Assembly: GCF_008831285.2 (NCBI RefSeq)
Contig: NC_045142.1
Coordinates: forward strand, 20,649,354 to 20,713,353
Length of the DNA: 64,000 nt
Source: Nymphaea colorata
Lineage: Eukaryota > Streptophyta > Magnoliopsida > Nymphaeales > Nymphaeaceae
Direction of reading: 5' to 3'
Below are positions 36,641 to 47,420 of the stretch, piece by piece. The notes beneath the pieces are model-generated. The model was not told where the DNA came from. It ran no database searches and was given only the letters and a program-made list of their open reading frames with translations. Every line of letters starts with the position of its first letter. Position 1 is the first letter of the stretch. The position numbers were made by a program, and so were the translations under genes.

Positions 36641-36840
36641 GTAAGCTTTGCATTGCCAAACATGGTTTCTAGAGGGTGAACAACGAGCTGAGCACGGCTC
36701 ATTAAACCTCGACACAAAATCGAGTTCGAGCCAACTATGTTAATAAACGAGCCAAACTCGAGCTCATTTTTCAACTCTTTTTTTAGTCGAGCCGAGTTCG
36801 AATTCATTGAACTCGAATGTTTTAAGCTCGACTCGCCACA
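36640..36840. repeat. CGAGCT-rich dispersed plant repeat
   Basis: Dense alternation of CGAGCTC, GAGCCGAG, TCGAGTTCG and CTCGAAC on both strands (for example 36718-36730, 36757-36768, 36787-36835). This vocabulary is common in old non-autonomous plant transposons. No boundaries can be set. Confidence 0.45.
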
Positions 36841-37061
36841 AGCAAAAGTAGTAGTTATTTTGTTTTTTCCATTTCACATTTCATGCCATCCCATGGTTCT
36901 CTCTCTTCTTTTTCTTCTTCAATGCTTCATCCAAATGAAAAGCGTCTCATCCAAATGCCCAATACCACCATTGTCCTTCTCATTTGCTGCTGAAAAGCCT
37001 ATCAATGTACGCCTCTTTCTCTCTCTCCCTCTCTCTCACTCTAAGTCGAGGGTCGCTCATT

Positions 37062-37225
37062 GGAGCAAGGGTTTCTTCAAAACCCTTGCTCCAACAAACA
37101 TGGTTTTAGAACACCTTCGCTTGCAGCGAGTGAGGGATAAAACCCTCATTCACTGGAGCTTTAGAATTTAAATCTCCCATTCGCTGGAGCGAGGGTTTCT
37201 TTCTTCAAAACCTTGCTCCAACAAG
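37062..37225. repeat. Two related hairpins, 125 bp apart
   Basis: At 37062-37092 GGAGCAAGGGTTT pairs with AAACCCTTGCTCC around a short loop, a near-perfect foldback. A diverged copy starts at 37187 (GGAGCGAGGGTTT … AAACCTTGCTCC, to 37219). The flanks are also repeated: ATTCGCTGGAG-like before, and CAGCGAGTGAGGGAT-like after (37125 and 37252). This looks like a tandemly duplicated MITE-like or stem-loop unit. Confidence 0.7.
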
Positions 37226-37284
37226 CAAGGGATTCAAAACACCCTCGTACGCAGTGAGTGAGGGATGAAACCCTCGCTCAGCAA

Positions 37285-37380
37285 AGCAAAGGGGGCCTGG
37301 CCCGATCGGACCCGGGTCCGGGCCGCAAAAAACTTTGCACGGGCCGGACCTGGGCCCGATAGGCCGGCCCGGCCCGACTT
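37285..37380. repeat. GC-rich inverted repeats (GGCCCG type)
   Basis: GGCCTGGCCCGATCGGACCC, then CGGGTCCGGGCC, then GGGCCGGACCTGGGCCCG and GGCCGGCCCGGCCCG. The arms can pair with each other in several ways. GGGCCCGG-rich blocks of this kind occur in plant non-autonomous hAT-like elements; the family is not certain. Confidence 0.5.
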
Positions 37381-37735
37381 CACCCTCTCCACTCCCTCCC
37401 TGCTCCCCCTCCCTCTCCCTCTCCACTCCACTCCCGAGTCCCCAACTCCCCGCTCTCCCTCTTCACTCTCGACTCCCGCTCCCTCTCCCTTTCCGCTCCC
37501 CCCTTCCCGTTCCCCCTCTCCCTCTCCCTCTTTGCTCCCATTCCCCCTCTCCCTCTCCTCTCTGCTCCCGCTCCCCCTCTCCCTCTCCGCTTCCCTTCTC
37601 CCTCTCCCTCTCCCTCTCCCTCTCCCTCTCCCTCTCCCTCTCCCTCTCTGCTCCCCCTCTCCCTCTCCCCCTCTCCCTCCTCCTCTGTCTCCCTCTCCCC
37701 CTCTCCCTCTCCGTCTCCCTCCCCCTCCTCTCTAA
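37380..37735. repeat. Polypyrimidine tract, mainly (CCCTCT)n
   Basis: About 355 bp in which almost every base on the plus strand is C or T, built on CTCCCT/CCCTCT hexamers with interruptions. The minus strand has many GGG runs at 2-4 base spacing. Long Ser/Pro/Leu frames on the plus strand and Arg/Gly/Glu frames on the minus strand (37265-37874) are products of the repeat and not genes. Confidence 0.95.
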
Positions 37736-37779
37736 AGCTATCAAATGGAACCTAGATTCAAATATCAGCTCAAAATTGC

Positions 37780-39400
37780 TTTGTTTAATAAATGGCTGGG
37801 AGGAGCAGTCTCTCAATTTGTTCAACAAAATTAAAAAAATGTACAGAAAAAATAACCAACATAGACACCTTTAAGGAGTCAACCATTCAACAGAAGAATG
37901 CAAATCAATGCAGCAATGCGATACTTTCACTACCTCAAACACAGGATTGCAATGCACCAGAACAAAAATCTTCCTTGAAAGAACATGATCCCCAGATCCA
38001 TGAGGCACTTAATCAACCTCTTTCATGCAGTGAAACCATGCGTTCCTCCAGCCCGTGGGAGCCGCTGAAATGCCAACCACTCCATTAAATCATGGTAGGC
38101 TACAAAGAATTCCAACTTAGATCTACTTGGCACCCTAACATAGTCTGACTGGGACATAACAAACTCCAGAAACAAAAACCCTGCATCCACGTTTTTTCAC
38201 CCAGTACCCTACCTTATGGGAGTCTCCAATCCATCTGCAAGCAGAGTGTATGATCAAACTGAAACCATCAAATGATGGCTAAGGATCATGATGAATGCCA
38301 GAATCCAACCAAGCCAAAATCTCCTACTTACTTGCCAACCCCCAACATGCATTTATCATCAATTGTTTAACATTCTTCCAACAAAGGTTTGGATTGAACA
38401 TATTTTTACACTACATCCCCATCATGGACTCTTTTATTCCTTCATAGCCAGAGCTTCCAGATAACCTTTGGAAAGCATAAACACCATCCCCTTCTAGCTA
38501 AATTTAATGCCCCAGCACCAGGACTCATAAGGACTATCGTAGACTGTTTGAATTTCACCATTACATTAAACTTGCAAACGATGACTTTCCTGATGGATCA
38601 CGCCAAAGACCAACGATTGAACACATGGGCTATCAATTCCTCTTCCTTCTCACAAAGTGGACACTGATTGACAAGGGGGACTCCAAAATTTTATATGCGA
38701 TCTTGGGTGAGAGTCCCGCCTTTCAGAGCAATATACGATGTCCACTTTGTGCACTCCATTGAGTCATTTCTATATACTATGGCTCCCCTCATTTGCCTCA
38801 CAATCTTCACTTTAATTTGCTCATATATATACACTCAATTCAGAGTTTCAGACTACTCACAACCGAATTAGACCATAACAAAGTGTCTCTATTTGTTACC
38901 AAACGAACACTCCTCATAGCTAAAGGAATCCAAAGACCCAAAAACCTTCCACATCCCAAGAATTCTATGAGTGAATCACCCCCACCAGCTTCTGCCTATA
39001 GTTCACATATGTTGGAGGTTCCAAACATTGAAAAAAGTAGCACAGCAGACCCCAACCGCACTGTTCTGATCAGACGTTAATCACTTTCTAAGAGACAAGA
39101 TGAGGAATTTCCTCCCATCCCCACATGGGACCTGCAACCAAAGGCTATGGTTGCACAAATACTTCTGTCAACACAAGTAGCACCATAAGGAGTCCATTAA
39201 CTTGGCCTTGAGTGTCAACTAGATCATCCAAGCATTATTAAGGCTACTCAAATCTTTCAAACCAGCCCCATCTTCCTCTAAAGGTAAGCACAGGGAGAAC
39301 AACCTCACTGCATGATCATGCCTCCCATCTATTGAATCACCCCAAATGAACCTACTACAGGTTCTCTGGGTGTTGTCTAATTAGGCCTTTAGTTATACCA
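37780..39400 (-). pseudogene. L1-type LINE remnant, 3' half of ORF2 (reverse transcriptase end and zinc knuckle)
   Basis: Reading leftwards on the minus strand: FIWGDS near 39340-39357, followed by ClPxEEDGAGLKDLSSLNNAW near 39230-39290. This is the usual FLWG … LPKxxGGLGI … LNxA order found after the reverse transcriptase domain of plant LINEs. Then comes GTLTQDR-like sequence near 38700, and the zinc-finger region NQCPLCEKEEELIAHVF at about 38620-38670. Many stops interrupt it. No poly-A tail could be recognised near 37740-37780. This element is unrelated in position to the LINE in the duplicated block. The plus-strand frames at 37792-38088 and 38793-39080 are antisense shadows. Confidence 0.7.
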
Positions 39401-40715
39401 ATTGTCCTAGTTTATAGCCTTTCTATATCATGTACCAAACTATGCTAAGAGTTGGTTAAAAATGACTATTTTACCCTACTTAAATGGGATATTTAACTGA
39501 TTCTTCCAAAAGAATTTCAAATATAAGGGGCCATGAACTACACCAAAGCAAATCATACATCATAGGTATCTAACTCCAGTATCCATATCACTCAAGTCAT
39601 CATCACATAGAAAATGAACATTTTGCTCCCGATCAACTCATTTTATCCATTTTTTCTAGCTTTGCAAATAACTATGGAAGTCCTGAGATATGGAAGTCAT
39701 GAGACCGTCAAGTATCCTTGACACCGAAACAATGCCCAAAAAGGATTGTGGTATTAAAGCTGACGGATATTTGTGAACAAAATCTCACATATAAGCAGTT
39801 TGGTAATATGTGCACAAAGGCTGATTCAACATGTTCAGCATGATAAGAACAGCCTAGTGATTGGAAGACATAAATCAAGATTTAACTTAGTACTATGACT
39901 AGACACCAACTCCTACTGATGCAATGCATGTTTTCTCACCTAGGATATTGATGATGCCACTGCATCCTTTTGTGTGTGTATACAAAAAGCACATTATTTT
40001 CGAAAAAATGCAAAAAAAAAGTGAGAAAATGAAATGTCGTTTAAAAATTTAAAAATATATTTAAAAAACGAAAAATGAAAAACGAAAAAAACGCAACTCA
40101 TTTCACTTATAGAAATTAAATTGGTGAAATAAAATGTATATGCAGATAAAAAATCACATATCAAAAGTCTGAATTAACATTTGAAGAGGTTTGATCATTG
40201 CCTATCGTATGAAGGAAGCTAGAAAAGAAAAGAAAAAGACAAAGACAAGAAGTTTTTTGGTTTCTTTCAGCTGTTTATTTAGACAATGACCAATAGAAAA
40301 CAAAAAAAAAGTCTTCTATTCGATGAAAAAGGTTACCCCATTAAATGTTTATACATGTTTTTTTGGTGTGCGAAATGTGAACTAATTCATATTTCAGATC
40401 AAAGAAATGCACCCAATGCAAAAAAAGGTATATAAAAAATCCCACTCATGTATAAATGGATAATGTAGATGGTTGCCATATAAATTGGTTGGAAAGGCAG
40501 TCGTAGAGAGTATACCTATCCTTATTTGGAAACCTACCTCTATGAACTGCAGGAGATGGATTTCAAAGGGAATCATCAGTTCGGCTTTTGGTTCTTAAAA
40601 GTCGAAAACCTTGCAATATTTCTTAATATGCTTCAAAATTAGGCATTCCTAAATATGACAAAAGAAAACGGCAAGGAAAATCACATAACAGAGATTGGAG
40701 TTCCGTTAAAAACTC
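39401..40715. other. No gene seen
   Basis: AT-rich sequence with an A-rich stretch at 40000-40100 (several runs of A with AAAAACGAAAAA words). No domain or exon could be recognised on either strand. Confidence 0.45.
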
Positions 40716-40719
40716 TAGG

Positions 40720-40915
40720 GGCCGTTCGATGGCCTAGCAATGTCCTGTAGCCATGGAGAAAATTTTCAAATATTCAAATTTTTTCTCATTCCATCAAAGG
40801 TGGAATGAAAATTATGACCGTTAAACACGTTTCCGGAATTTGTTTTCGGAAATGTTTCCACTGCGAGAGGTGGAAACATTTTGTCAGTTTTATTTTTCTG
40901 CCCGTTAGGGCACCC
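40720..40915. mobile_element. Foldback/MITE-like element with two nested hairpins
   Basis: GGGGCCGTTCGATGGC at 40719-40734 resembles the ends of small plant DNA transposons. Inside are two clean stem-loops. TCATTCCA pairs with TGGAATGA around 40788-40808. AAATGTTTCCAC pairs perfectly with GTGGAAACATTT at 40850-40861 and 40870-40881, with an 8-base loop. CTGCCCGTTAGGGCACC at 40899-40915 could be the other end. No target duplication could be confirmed. Confidence 0.45.
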
Positions 40916-41300
40916 ATGCATCGCCTCCCTCTCCCTCCTGCCGCAGGCCTGCAGCTGCCTCCATCACCTCCGTCCTGCCTGCTGGTCATCGTCTCCCTCG
41001 CCCTCTCACTCTCCTGCTCCCTCGTCGTCTCTCTCACCCTCTCACTCACCTGCTCCCCTCATTGTCTCTCTCGCCCTCTCACTCTCCTGATCCCCTCCTC
41101 GTCTCTCTCGCCCTTGCTGAAGAAGAAGCCCTCTGTCTCTTCATCTATCATTTGTGCAGCGGCTTCCGTGTTAGGAAACACTGATTTTGGCTCACCCTGT
41201 AACCGTAGCATAGGAATCTGTCTCTTCCTCTCTGCAGCAACAAATTTGGGCTCGATTGTTGCTCTGTGAGCAAATCTGCAAGGTTTTCATGGAAAGGTTA
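40916..41300 (+). promoter_or_regulatory. CT-rich stretch, possible 5' UTR and first exon
   Basis: From about 40920 to 41145 the plus strand is rich in CTCTCC/CTCACT words, which are frequent in plant 5' leaders. It is followed by a more balanced stretch ending TTTTCATGGAAAG before GTTAGTG (41290-41302), which could be a start codon near a splice donor. The 154-residue frame 40805-41269 crosses the foldback element and is mostly low-complexity, so I do not call it a gene. No product is recognised. Confidence 0.25.
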
Positions 41301-43000
41301 GTGTTTGAACATGAATGGTGAATAATATTTATTTATTTTTTTCCGTTTCTCGCTGAATTTTTGGAAATCCCTCTTTCTATTTTGGCTCCTACTGTGAAAT
41401 TTTTTTTTTCCCGGGGGCTTCCATATAGAAAGTCCAGTCTGTTTCTCTATCCCCTTTTTCTTTTGTGAGGGTTTCTTGACTGGTTTCTTTGCAAATGCAT
41501 TAACTTCTTAACTCATGCTTATCAATTAGCTCGACAATTGAATGTTCCTGCCTTTTTCTTTGAAAAAGCTTGGAGCTAGAACAGACTCATCAAGCTCTAC
41601 CTTTCTTCTGTCATGTGGATGGAATCACTCATTTCTGAAGAGAATGCCGTTCTTTCTGTGTTGGTGTTGTTCCAAACAAAAGATTTTACTGTTTTTCTTT
41701 TTTACTGAATAGGAAAACGTTTTAGATACATAGCAGACAGTGAATACAAAAGAAAACGACAAGTATACTTATGAACTCATTCCAGTGTTTATAGGTAAAC
41801 ACTTACAGAGGATACAGCGATTGGATCTGAACATCTGCTGGAAACAGCATGCACTCTTCAGAAAATATCTGTGTTTGTTTTTCAGCAGTAGAATCTAAGA
41901 GTTGAATATCTTTGGCAACTTGTTGATCAACACTGGAGAGAAAATGCAGCTCAGATCTCTCCCGGTCTCTCTTTCTCTCCACACACAGATTAGTAATGGG
42001 TGTCTTCGAGATTACCAGCATGAAATTGATTTTCTGCTACGCTTCTAACTCTTTTAAGTTGGTTGCTGGTATGGGCCATAATAAAGGAAAGTGCACATTC
42101 ACTTCATTCTGCATTTTCTTGTGTCTTTAACATTTGCATCAAATAGTTTAGATTTTTGAACTCAGTGATTTGATTCGACTCGATTGGATTCAGGCTAGAT
42201 GAAATGTAACGGTCTTGGGAGGATTCTTGGTTAAGGCGTGATCAGCAAGTTCCAAGGAAAGGCATCTGCGTGGGGGAACTCTCCTTAATTTATTGCAAAC
42301 ATGATCAACAAGTTGATTTCTACTTTTTTGTTTTATTGCAACTTGATCAGCAAATCCCCTTCATAGAATGATGCCACAGGGGAGTTCAGTTTGATTCAAG
42401 AAAGCTATAAGGCTTCATGAAACATCATGAAATGGGCTTATGCATGGTATCTTTATCTGCATAATGCAGTTTATGTTTTTGCTGTCTGAAAGGACTGCTA
42501 AAAGCCTAAAACACATACCTGGTATCTTCTAGAATAAAAAAGTTTCAAAGAGATGGTAGCCCATGGGCAAACACCATTGATTACTTTTAAAGGAAGACAA
42601 CCCGAGGAAGATCTCAGACTGCATTTCTGCATGCCATGCCAAACATTTGTGTATTTTGGAATTAGAATGCCTCAATTATGTATGTTTCTTTTTAACCAGA
42701 TGGCTTAGATGGATCTCCTCTCTTTGATATCCTTCATTACTGTTGATGCATACTCCGAGTAGTTGTTAGTTTACATATTTTAATGATGTAGTGGATCTTT
42801 ATTACAAGTTGGAGACGAAACTGCATTACAATTTTTTATGTAGACATTGAAAACTGCAAGTCAATTGCTTTCTTCTGTTATTTTGAATATTATTCATTTA
42901 GTAATTGCATAATTTAACAACTAAATCTTATGTTTGTGCTAATATCTTTGGAATTTTCCGTCGTCAATGTCATTAGTTACTGATTTCTAGTTTAGCACTA
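41301..43000. other. No firm gene; one possible minus-strand exon
   Basis: Mostly AT-rich. A minus-strand frame at 41809-42021 contains [19 protein letters not shown] and [13 protein letters not shown]. It ends exactly at a strong donor (CCTCT followed by GTAAGTGTTT, at 41808 and below). Composition and splice signal suggest a real or once-real exon, but I cannot name the protein and found no partner exon. Confidence 0.3.
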
Positions 43001-43003
43001 GCT

Positions 43004-43335
43004 ATGCCCTTATCCTTGCCACTAGACACGTATGTAAAACCAGGTATGGGCGATAATGATTCTGGTGGTTTGAGTTCTCATTCAGATTTCTTTGCAGAAT
43101 GGATGAAAATACATCTAGACAGACTACAAGGGAGCATGGCACCACATTCTCATCAACATCTTTGCAATCTCAATAACAAAATCAAGCTGGTTTTGTTCAA
43201 GGGAGAACACAGCAAACTGATGCAATCAATGATGGCCGGCAGTCGTCTTCATCTTCTGCCTTTGATAGTTCTTTTGTTGTAGATCCCCAGGTCGTTGAGA
43301 AGGACCTAAATGGTGAAACTGATGATTTGTTGTGA
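43004..43335 (+). pseudogene. Unidentified exon-like fragment
   Basis: Two overlapping readings exist. The 92-residue frame from 43004 has a natural-looking first half (YVKPGMGDNDSGGLSSHSDF). From 43100 another frame (MDENTSRQTTREHGTTFSST, later GRQSSSSSAFDSSFVVDP and QVVEKDLNGETDDLL) runs to a TGA near 43334 with a single TAA near 43175. The Ser/Gln/Thr-rich, acidic-ended second reading looks like a disordered region of a regulatory protein. The simplest view is a decayed exon with one frameshift and one stop. I do not recognise the family. Confidence 0.3.
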
Positions 43336-43754
43336 AGTACAACAAGGTGAAGCCATGCACTAAGTTGGTGATGCAATGTGTAGCTAAGCGATGCATAGTG
43401 AAGCCTAAGTTTCATGGCAAAAATAATCTAACATATTATATCAACAAAAATCATGTCAGAAATTAAAAACAAGAGCAAAAAAACCATTTTTTTTCTGGTG
43501 CCAAAATTAGACATGAAGGATGGACTGTTTTGCTATTTGCGAGAAAGTTTAATTAGTTGTTATCGACAATTATACATAAAAGTTTGCGAAATATTTAATT
43601 CCTTATAAGTACTGCAGATGAAAATAAACATTACTTTGGTTTATTTAAACAACATACTCATGAGAGCACTGGTTTGGTCAAATGGTTATAAGTTCAAAAA
43701 ATTCACTAAACTCTATCATTTTTATCCAACATTTATTAACTTATACTATTTCAT

Positions 43755-44400
43755 TCAACATACAACCTACAATAAATTAACACTTATCGCTTTTATCTAA
43801 TTCTACCATGCGGCTGAGAAAAAATTAAACAAAAACAATGTGAAATAGAAAAATGAAGAAAAAAATACAAGCATTAATTACAAAACAGAGGTAGAGGGAG
43901 AGATAGACATGAGCATAGGCAGGCACTCAAGGTGCACATTTCGTCCGTTGAGTTGTGTGATCCAAATAACAGTGGTGGTTACGTTATGGGTTCAGGTAAT
44001 ATAGTGGTGGTAAATCGCTGTTATATGTTTATAAAGGTGAAATTTCTACTGGTGCTAGAGAACACCGATATAAATACCTTAGCGGTGAGACATGTCACCA
44101 GTATAAGTATATACCGCTGCAAACTACATCATCGTTAGAGATCTACACCAGTTGTAACCGTCATCGGTATTGGACTGTCCCAGTTGCGTTCATCAACTGT
44201 ATAGGTTATTATGATTAAAGAATAGCACAAACATAATTTGCACTCCTCAAGAAAACATTTATAGGCTCTAGTAAATATTTCCATGCCTTTCAACCAAAAA
44301 TGTCTTAGGCAATGTGTTCCTTCTGCATCCATGCACTAAGGGGGAACAAAACTCAGCCACATGATGCAATGGTCAGCTGTTGACAGATGAGAGTACCATG
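43755..44400. repeat. Diverged repeat pair, member 1
   Basis: Matches 46900-47420 in the same orientation. Shared landmarks in order: CTACCATG…TGAGAAAAAA, then TGAAATAGAAAAATGAA-like sequence, then CAAAACAGAGG (CAAAACGGAGA in the partner), then alternating motifs with ACCGGT/CACCAGTATA/CACTGGT, then CACTAAGGGG…AGCCACATG. The internal motifs repeat on both strands (CACCGATATAAATACC, CACCAGTATAAGTATA), as in the subterminal regions of CACTA-type DNA transposons. The family is not proven. Confidence 0.6.
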
Positions 44401-46899
44401 CTGTCTAGATGATGGTGGTGAGGGCTGTCTATTTTCTGTGGAAAGGTTGCAAGAGTTGAAGGGAAGTTGCTCGAAAGAATCAGAGTCTGAAGTCAATTTG
44501 GTTCACTCGACAAGAGATTTTCTTGTATATATACAATGATGGCAGGAAGGTATTCATACTCCACCTTGTATGCTGCATCATTCGTTATGTATAAAGAATC
44601 TCACCTTATAAAAGAACCTCTGGAGGAAGATCTGAAAAGTTTTTGAATATCAATTTATTTTTAGTAATGTTTCTCATAACAAAAGGCTTAGATGGCTAAG
44701 ATTGTCTTGTACATAGTTCTAGTTATTGTACTGCAAACACATTCATGCCTTGGTGTACGGAATAACACTTGAGCATATTTAGGAAGAGGTTGCCAACAAA
44801 CAAATGATTAGTGGTCCAAGCTAGGAGTTGGGTTTTCTTTCTACTCTATGTTTTTTCTTTTGACATCCATGTCATTGAATACAACAATGTTATTTCAATT
44901 CAAAACCAAGCTGATACCATTAGTAGTATGATACTGCAATAAATGACTGTTTGTCATTGAGAAGAACCCCAGATGGTACATCAGCATAAGATGAGATTCT
45001 TTTGTAACAAACGAATAATGCAGTATATGGGGCGGAGAATGAATACCTTCTACCGTCATTGAATCAAACTCATCAATCCATGCACCACTTTACAAACCCA
45101 CACACACACACATATATATATATATATGTCGCTAGACAAATTAGACCGGACAAATAATTAATGAGACTGGATAGGTTTGATGCATTTTTCTTCTGAAAAG
45201 TTACAAGTAACCATTTATATTTGTACAATTACCTATAGGCACAAGCCCCACTGTTTTTAAGTATGAAAAAGACCATTTTAGCCTAATAAAAGGAAAATAC
45301 CTGAATAGAAAGATTTTTATGGGCCACATCTTTTTGACAATTTCTTCAATATTTTCATCTATTTTATAAGTAGCAATATTAATAAAAAAAAATGCCCATG
45401 GAGAGTGTATGTACAAAATGTGATTTTTTTCATTTTTTTCATAGAAATTGCTCAAGATGTTAACATTTTTCTTCAATTAATGAAGCAGGTGTTTGTCAAT
45501 CATTTTATTACGTCAAACAACTTTTCAATCTTTTTAACACCCTTCGTCATACAAAAAAATTCATCTATTTGAAAAACATTACAGTATTTGGATTTTCTGA
45601 TTGCTGAAAATTCTTGTCAATCGATAATGTGAATGATGATTATATATGTGGTATATTTCACATAAACAGAGATAGGAATTGGAGCCGTTTATTTTTCTTT
45701 GTTATCTTATTTGTCATTCTTTTTGCACCAAAGATCTTACCTTTTCTGAAGGAACTGGAGCTACATCTCATGTGCTTCCATGCCTTTTTGGTTTTGAAAC
45801 CTTGAAAAATTTACAGATTCCCTTTATTAGGGACACATAAGATTCGTTGCCAAAAAAAGGATAATGGTAACCTCACCTAACCTATAGTAATAAAAATCCA
45901 TGTCCTACTGAGACTTGTAACTTGCTATGCTCTTTAGTAGCAGGCCCTGACTCACCCTCCTCTAAAAGGCTGATTCATTCAAGCCAACATGAGGGTCCAA
46001 CCACATTGCATTGCCAGCATCCACCGAGAGTGAATTTTTTTAAGGTCATCAGTCTTGAAGTTCCTCAGTAGAGATAGGATAAAAAAAAGTTCAGTCTTCC
46101 ATAACCTTTCATTAGCCATAGGTACTTCTGAAACTCAGTTCCTTAATTGTGGGAGGGGCACTTTAAAAGGATGTCATATTTTCTATAACGAGTCAATGTT
46201 TCCCTATAAACAAGACTTATTTCATTGAAAAGTTGTAATTGGTAAAGGCACAGTTTCATTGTTGATTATTTTTATATTAACTTGGAGAAGTAGCCTTAAA
46301 TGACATTATATTTTCCAGTCTTCATTAAAATTGTGAAACAGACAGTTCTAAAGAAACTTCTTCAGTATTTCCTATGGACTTCTTGCTTCCATTTGCATGT
46401 GTACTGCACCTTATGTTTGCCTGTCTGACTGGTTGAGTTTCAGTTTGGTACTGCATTCTTGGATCAAGAGGTTGGAAAGGCTGAGCCGGTGGAAACATTC
46501 AGTTTTTACCTACTAGTTAGCAGCTTTTCATTTCACATCCTTTATTTTTTATATTTTCTTCCACAAGATCTTTCCTTTCTGATCTTTGTGCAGATAATAG
46601 TGTAGGCCCAAGGGTAGGATGGGCCTTCTGGTCACTTGCTGAAATTGGGTCATTAGAAAACAAGTCCTGAAAATTTCTGGCTTATTCAATTACTTTGAAT
46701 TTCTTGAGAACAGTACTTGCCATGAATTTAAAAAAGAAACAGTCTCAAATAATGTCATCTACCAACAAATTGGATTTTGAACTGGATTTTTGGCCATCTC
46801 AATTAATGTTCAAAACATGTACATCTATATGTGATTAAGGTACATTGTTTGTGCGGCTGCAGCTGTCCTGATGAGTATAAGAAACATGGTAAATTTGAC
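44401..46899. other. No gene seen between the diverged repeat pair
   Basis: AT-rich sequence without domains. A small (CA)n(TA)n microsatellite lies at 45099-45128. Frames at 45201-45476 (minus) and 45614-45805 (plus) are Phe/Ile/Lys-rich and look like chance frames in AT-rich DNA. Confidence 0.45.
45099..45128. repeat. (CA)n(TA)n microsatellite
   Basis: A run of CA dinucleotides passes directly into a run of TA dinucleotides. Confidence 0.9.
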
Positions 46900-47420
46900 A
46901 TGGTTTAATTCGACATACAACCTTGGTTAAATCTTACCATGTTGTTGAGAAAAAAGTAAATCAAAACAAAAACATAGCTAACATGAAATATGAAAATAGA
47001 AAAGGGGCAAGTGTCAATCACAAAACGGAGAGGGGGGGGGGACACTTGAGTGATAGGAGGCAGCTGAAGTGGGCGGTTGCATGCTTGCTTCAAATAATAG
47101 TGGTAATATGTGCTTCTTTCATTGGTACTGGTTACGACACGATTTACCGGTGGAAAAAACAACCATTGAAGTTTTATAGCAGTGAAGACATATATGGGTG
47201 TTAACATTTAACAATCACCAGTATACATACGATTTAATGGCAACAAAAAATCTACCGTAGGGCATATATACCAGCCACAAAAATCACTGGTATGGATAAG
47301 TATCCACACCTTTCTCCTAGCAAGTTCCAGTTCCAATCAATCAAAGGTATGTCTGGCGGGATCTATTCCTTACAAGTCAACGCACTAAGGGGAAAGAAAA
47401 TGCAGCCACATGTTCAAAGA
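46900..47420. repeat. Diverged repeat pair, member 2
   Basis: Partner of 43755-44400, about 3.1 kb away and in the same orientation. It has TTACCATG…GAGAAAAAAGTAAA, CAAAACGGAGAGGGGGGG, CACCAGTATACATACG, ATATACCAGCC, CACTGGTATGGATAAG and CACTAAGGGG. The two members have different indels, so they are old. They could be two separate insertions of one non-autonomous element or the ends of a larger one; nothing coding lies between them. Confidence 0.6.

Noticed and set aside
37265-37874. Long overlapping ORFs on both strands (156, 179 and 121 residues)
   Set aside because: They are translations of the CCCTCT repeat: Ser/Pro/Leu on one strand, Arg/Gly/Glu on the other. No domain and no start context.
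40805-41269. 154-residue plus-strand ORF
   Set aside because: Begins inside the foldback element and runs through CT-rich simple sequence; low complexity explains the length.
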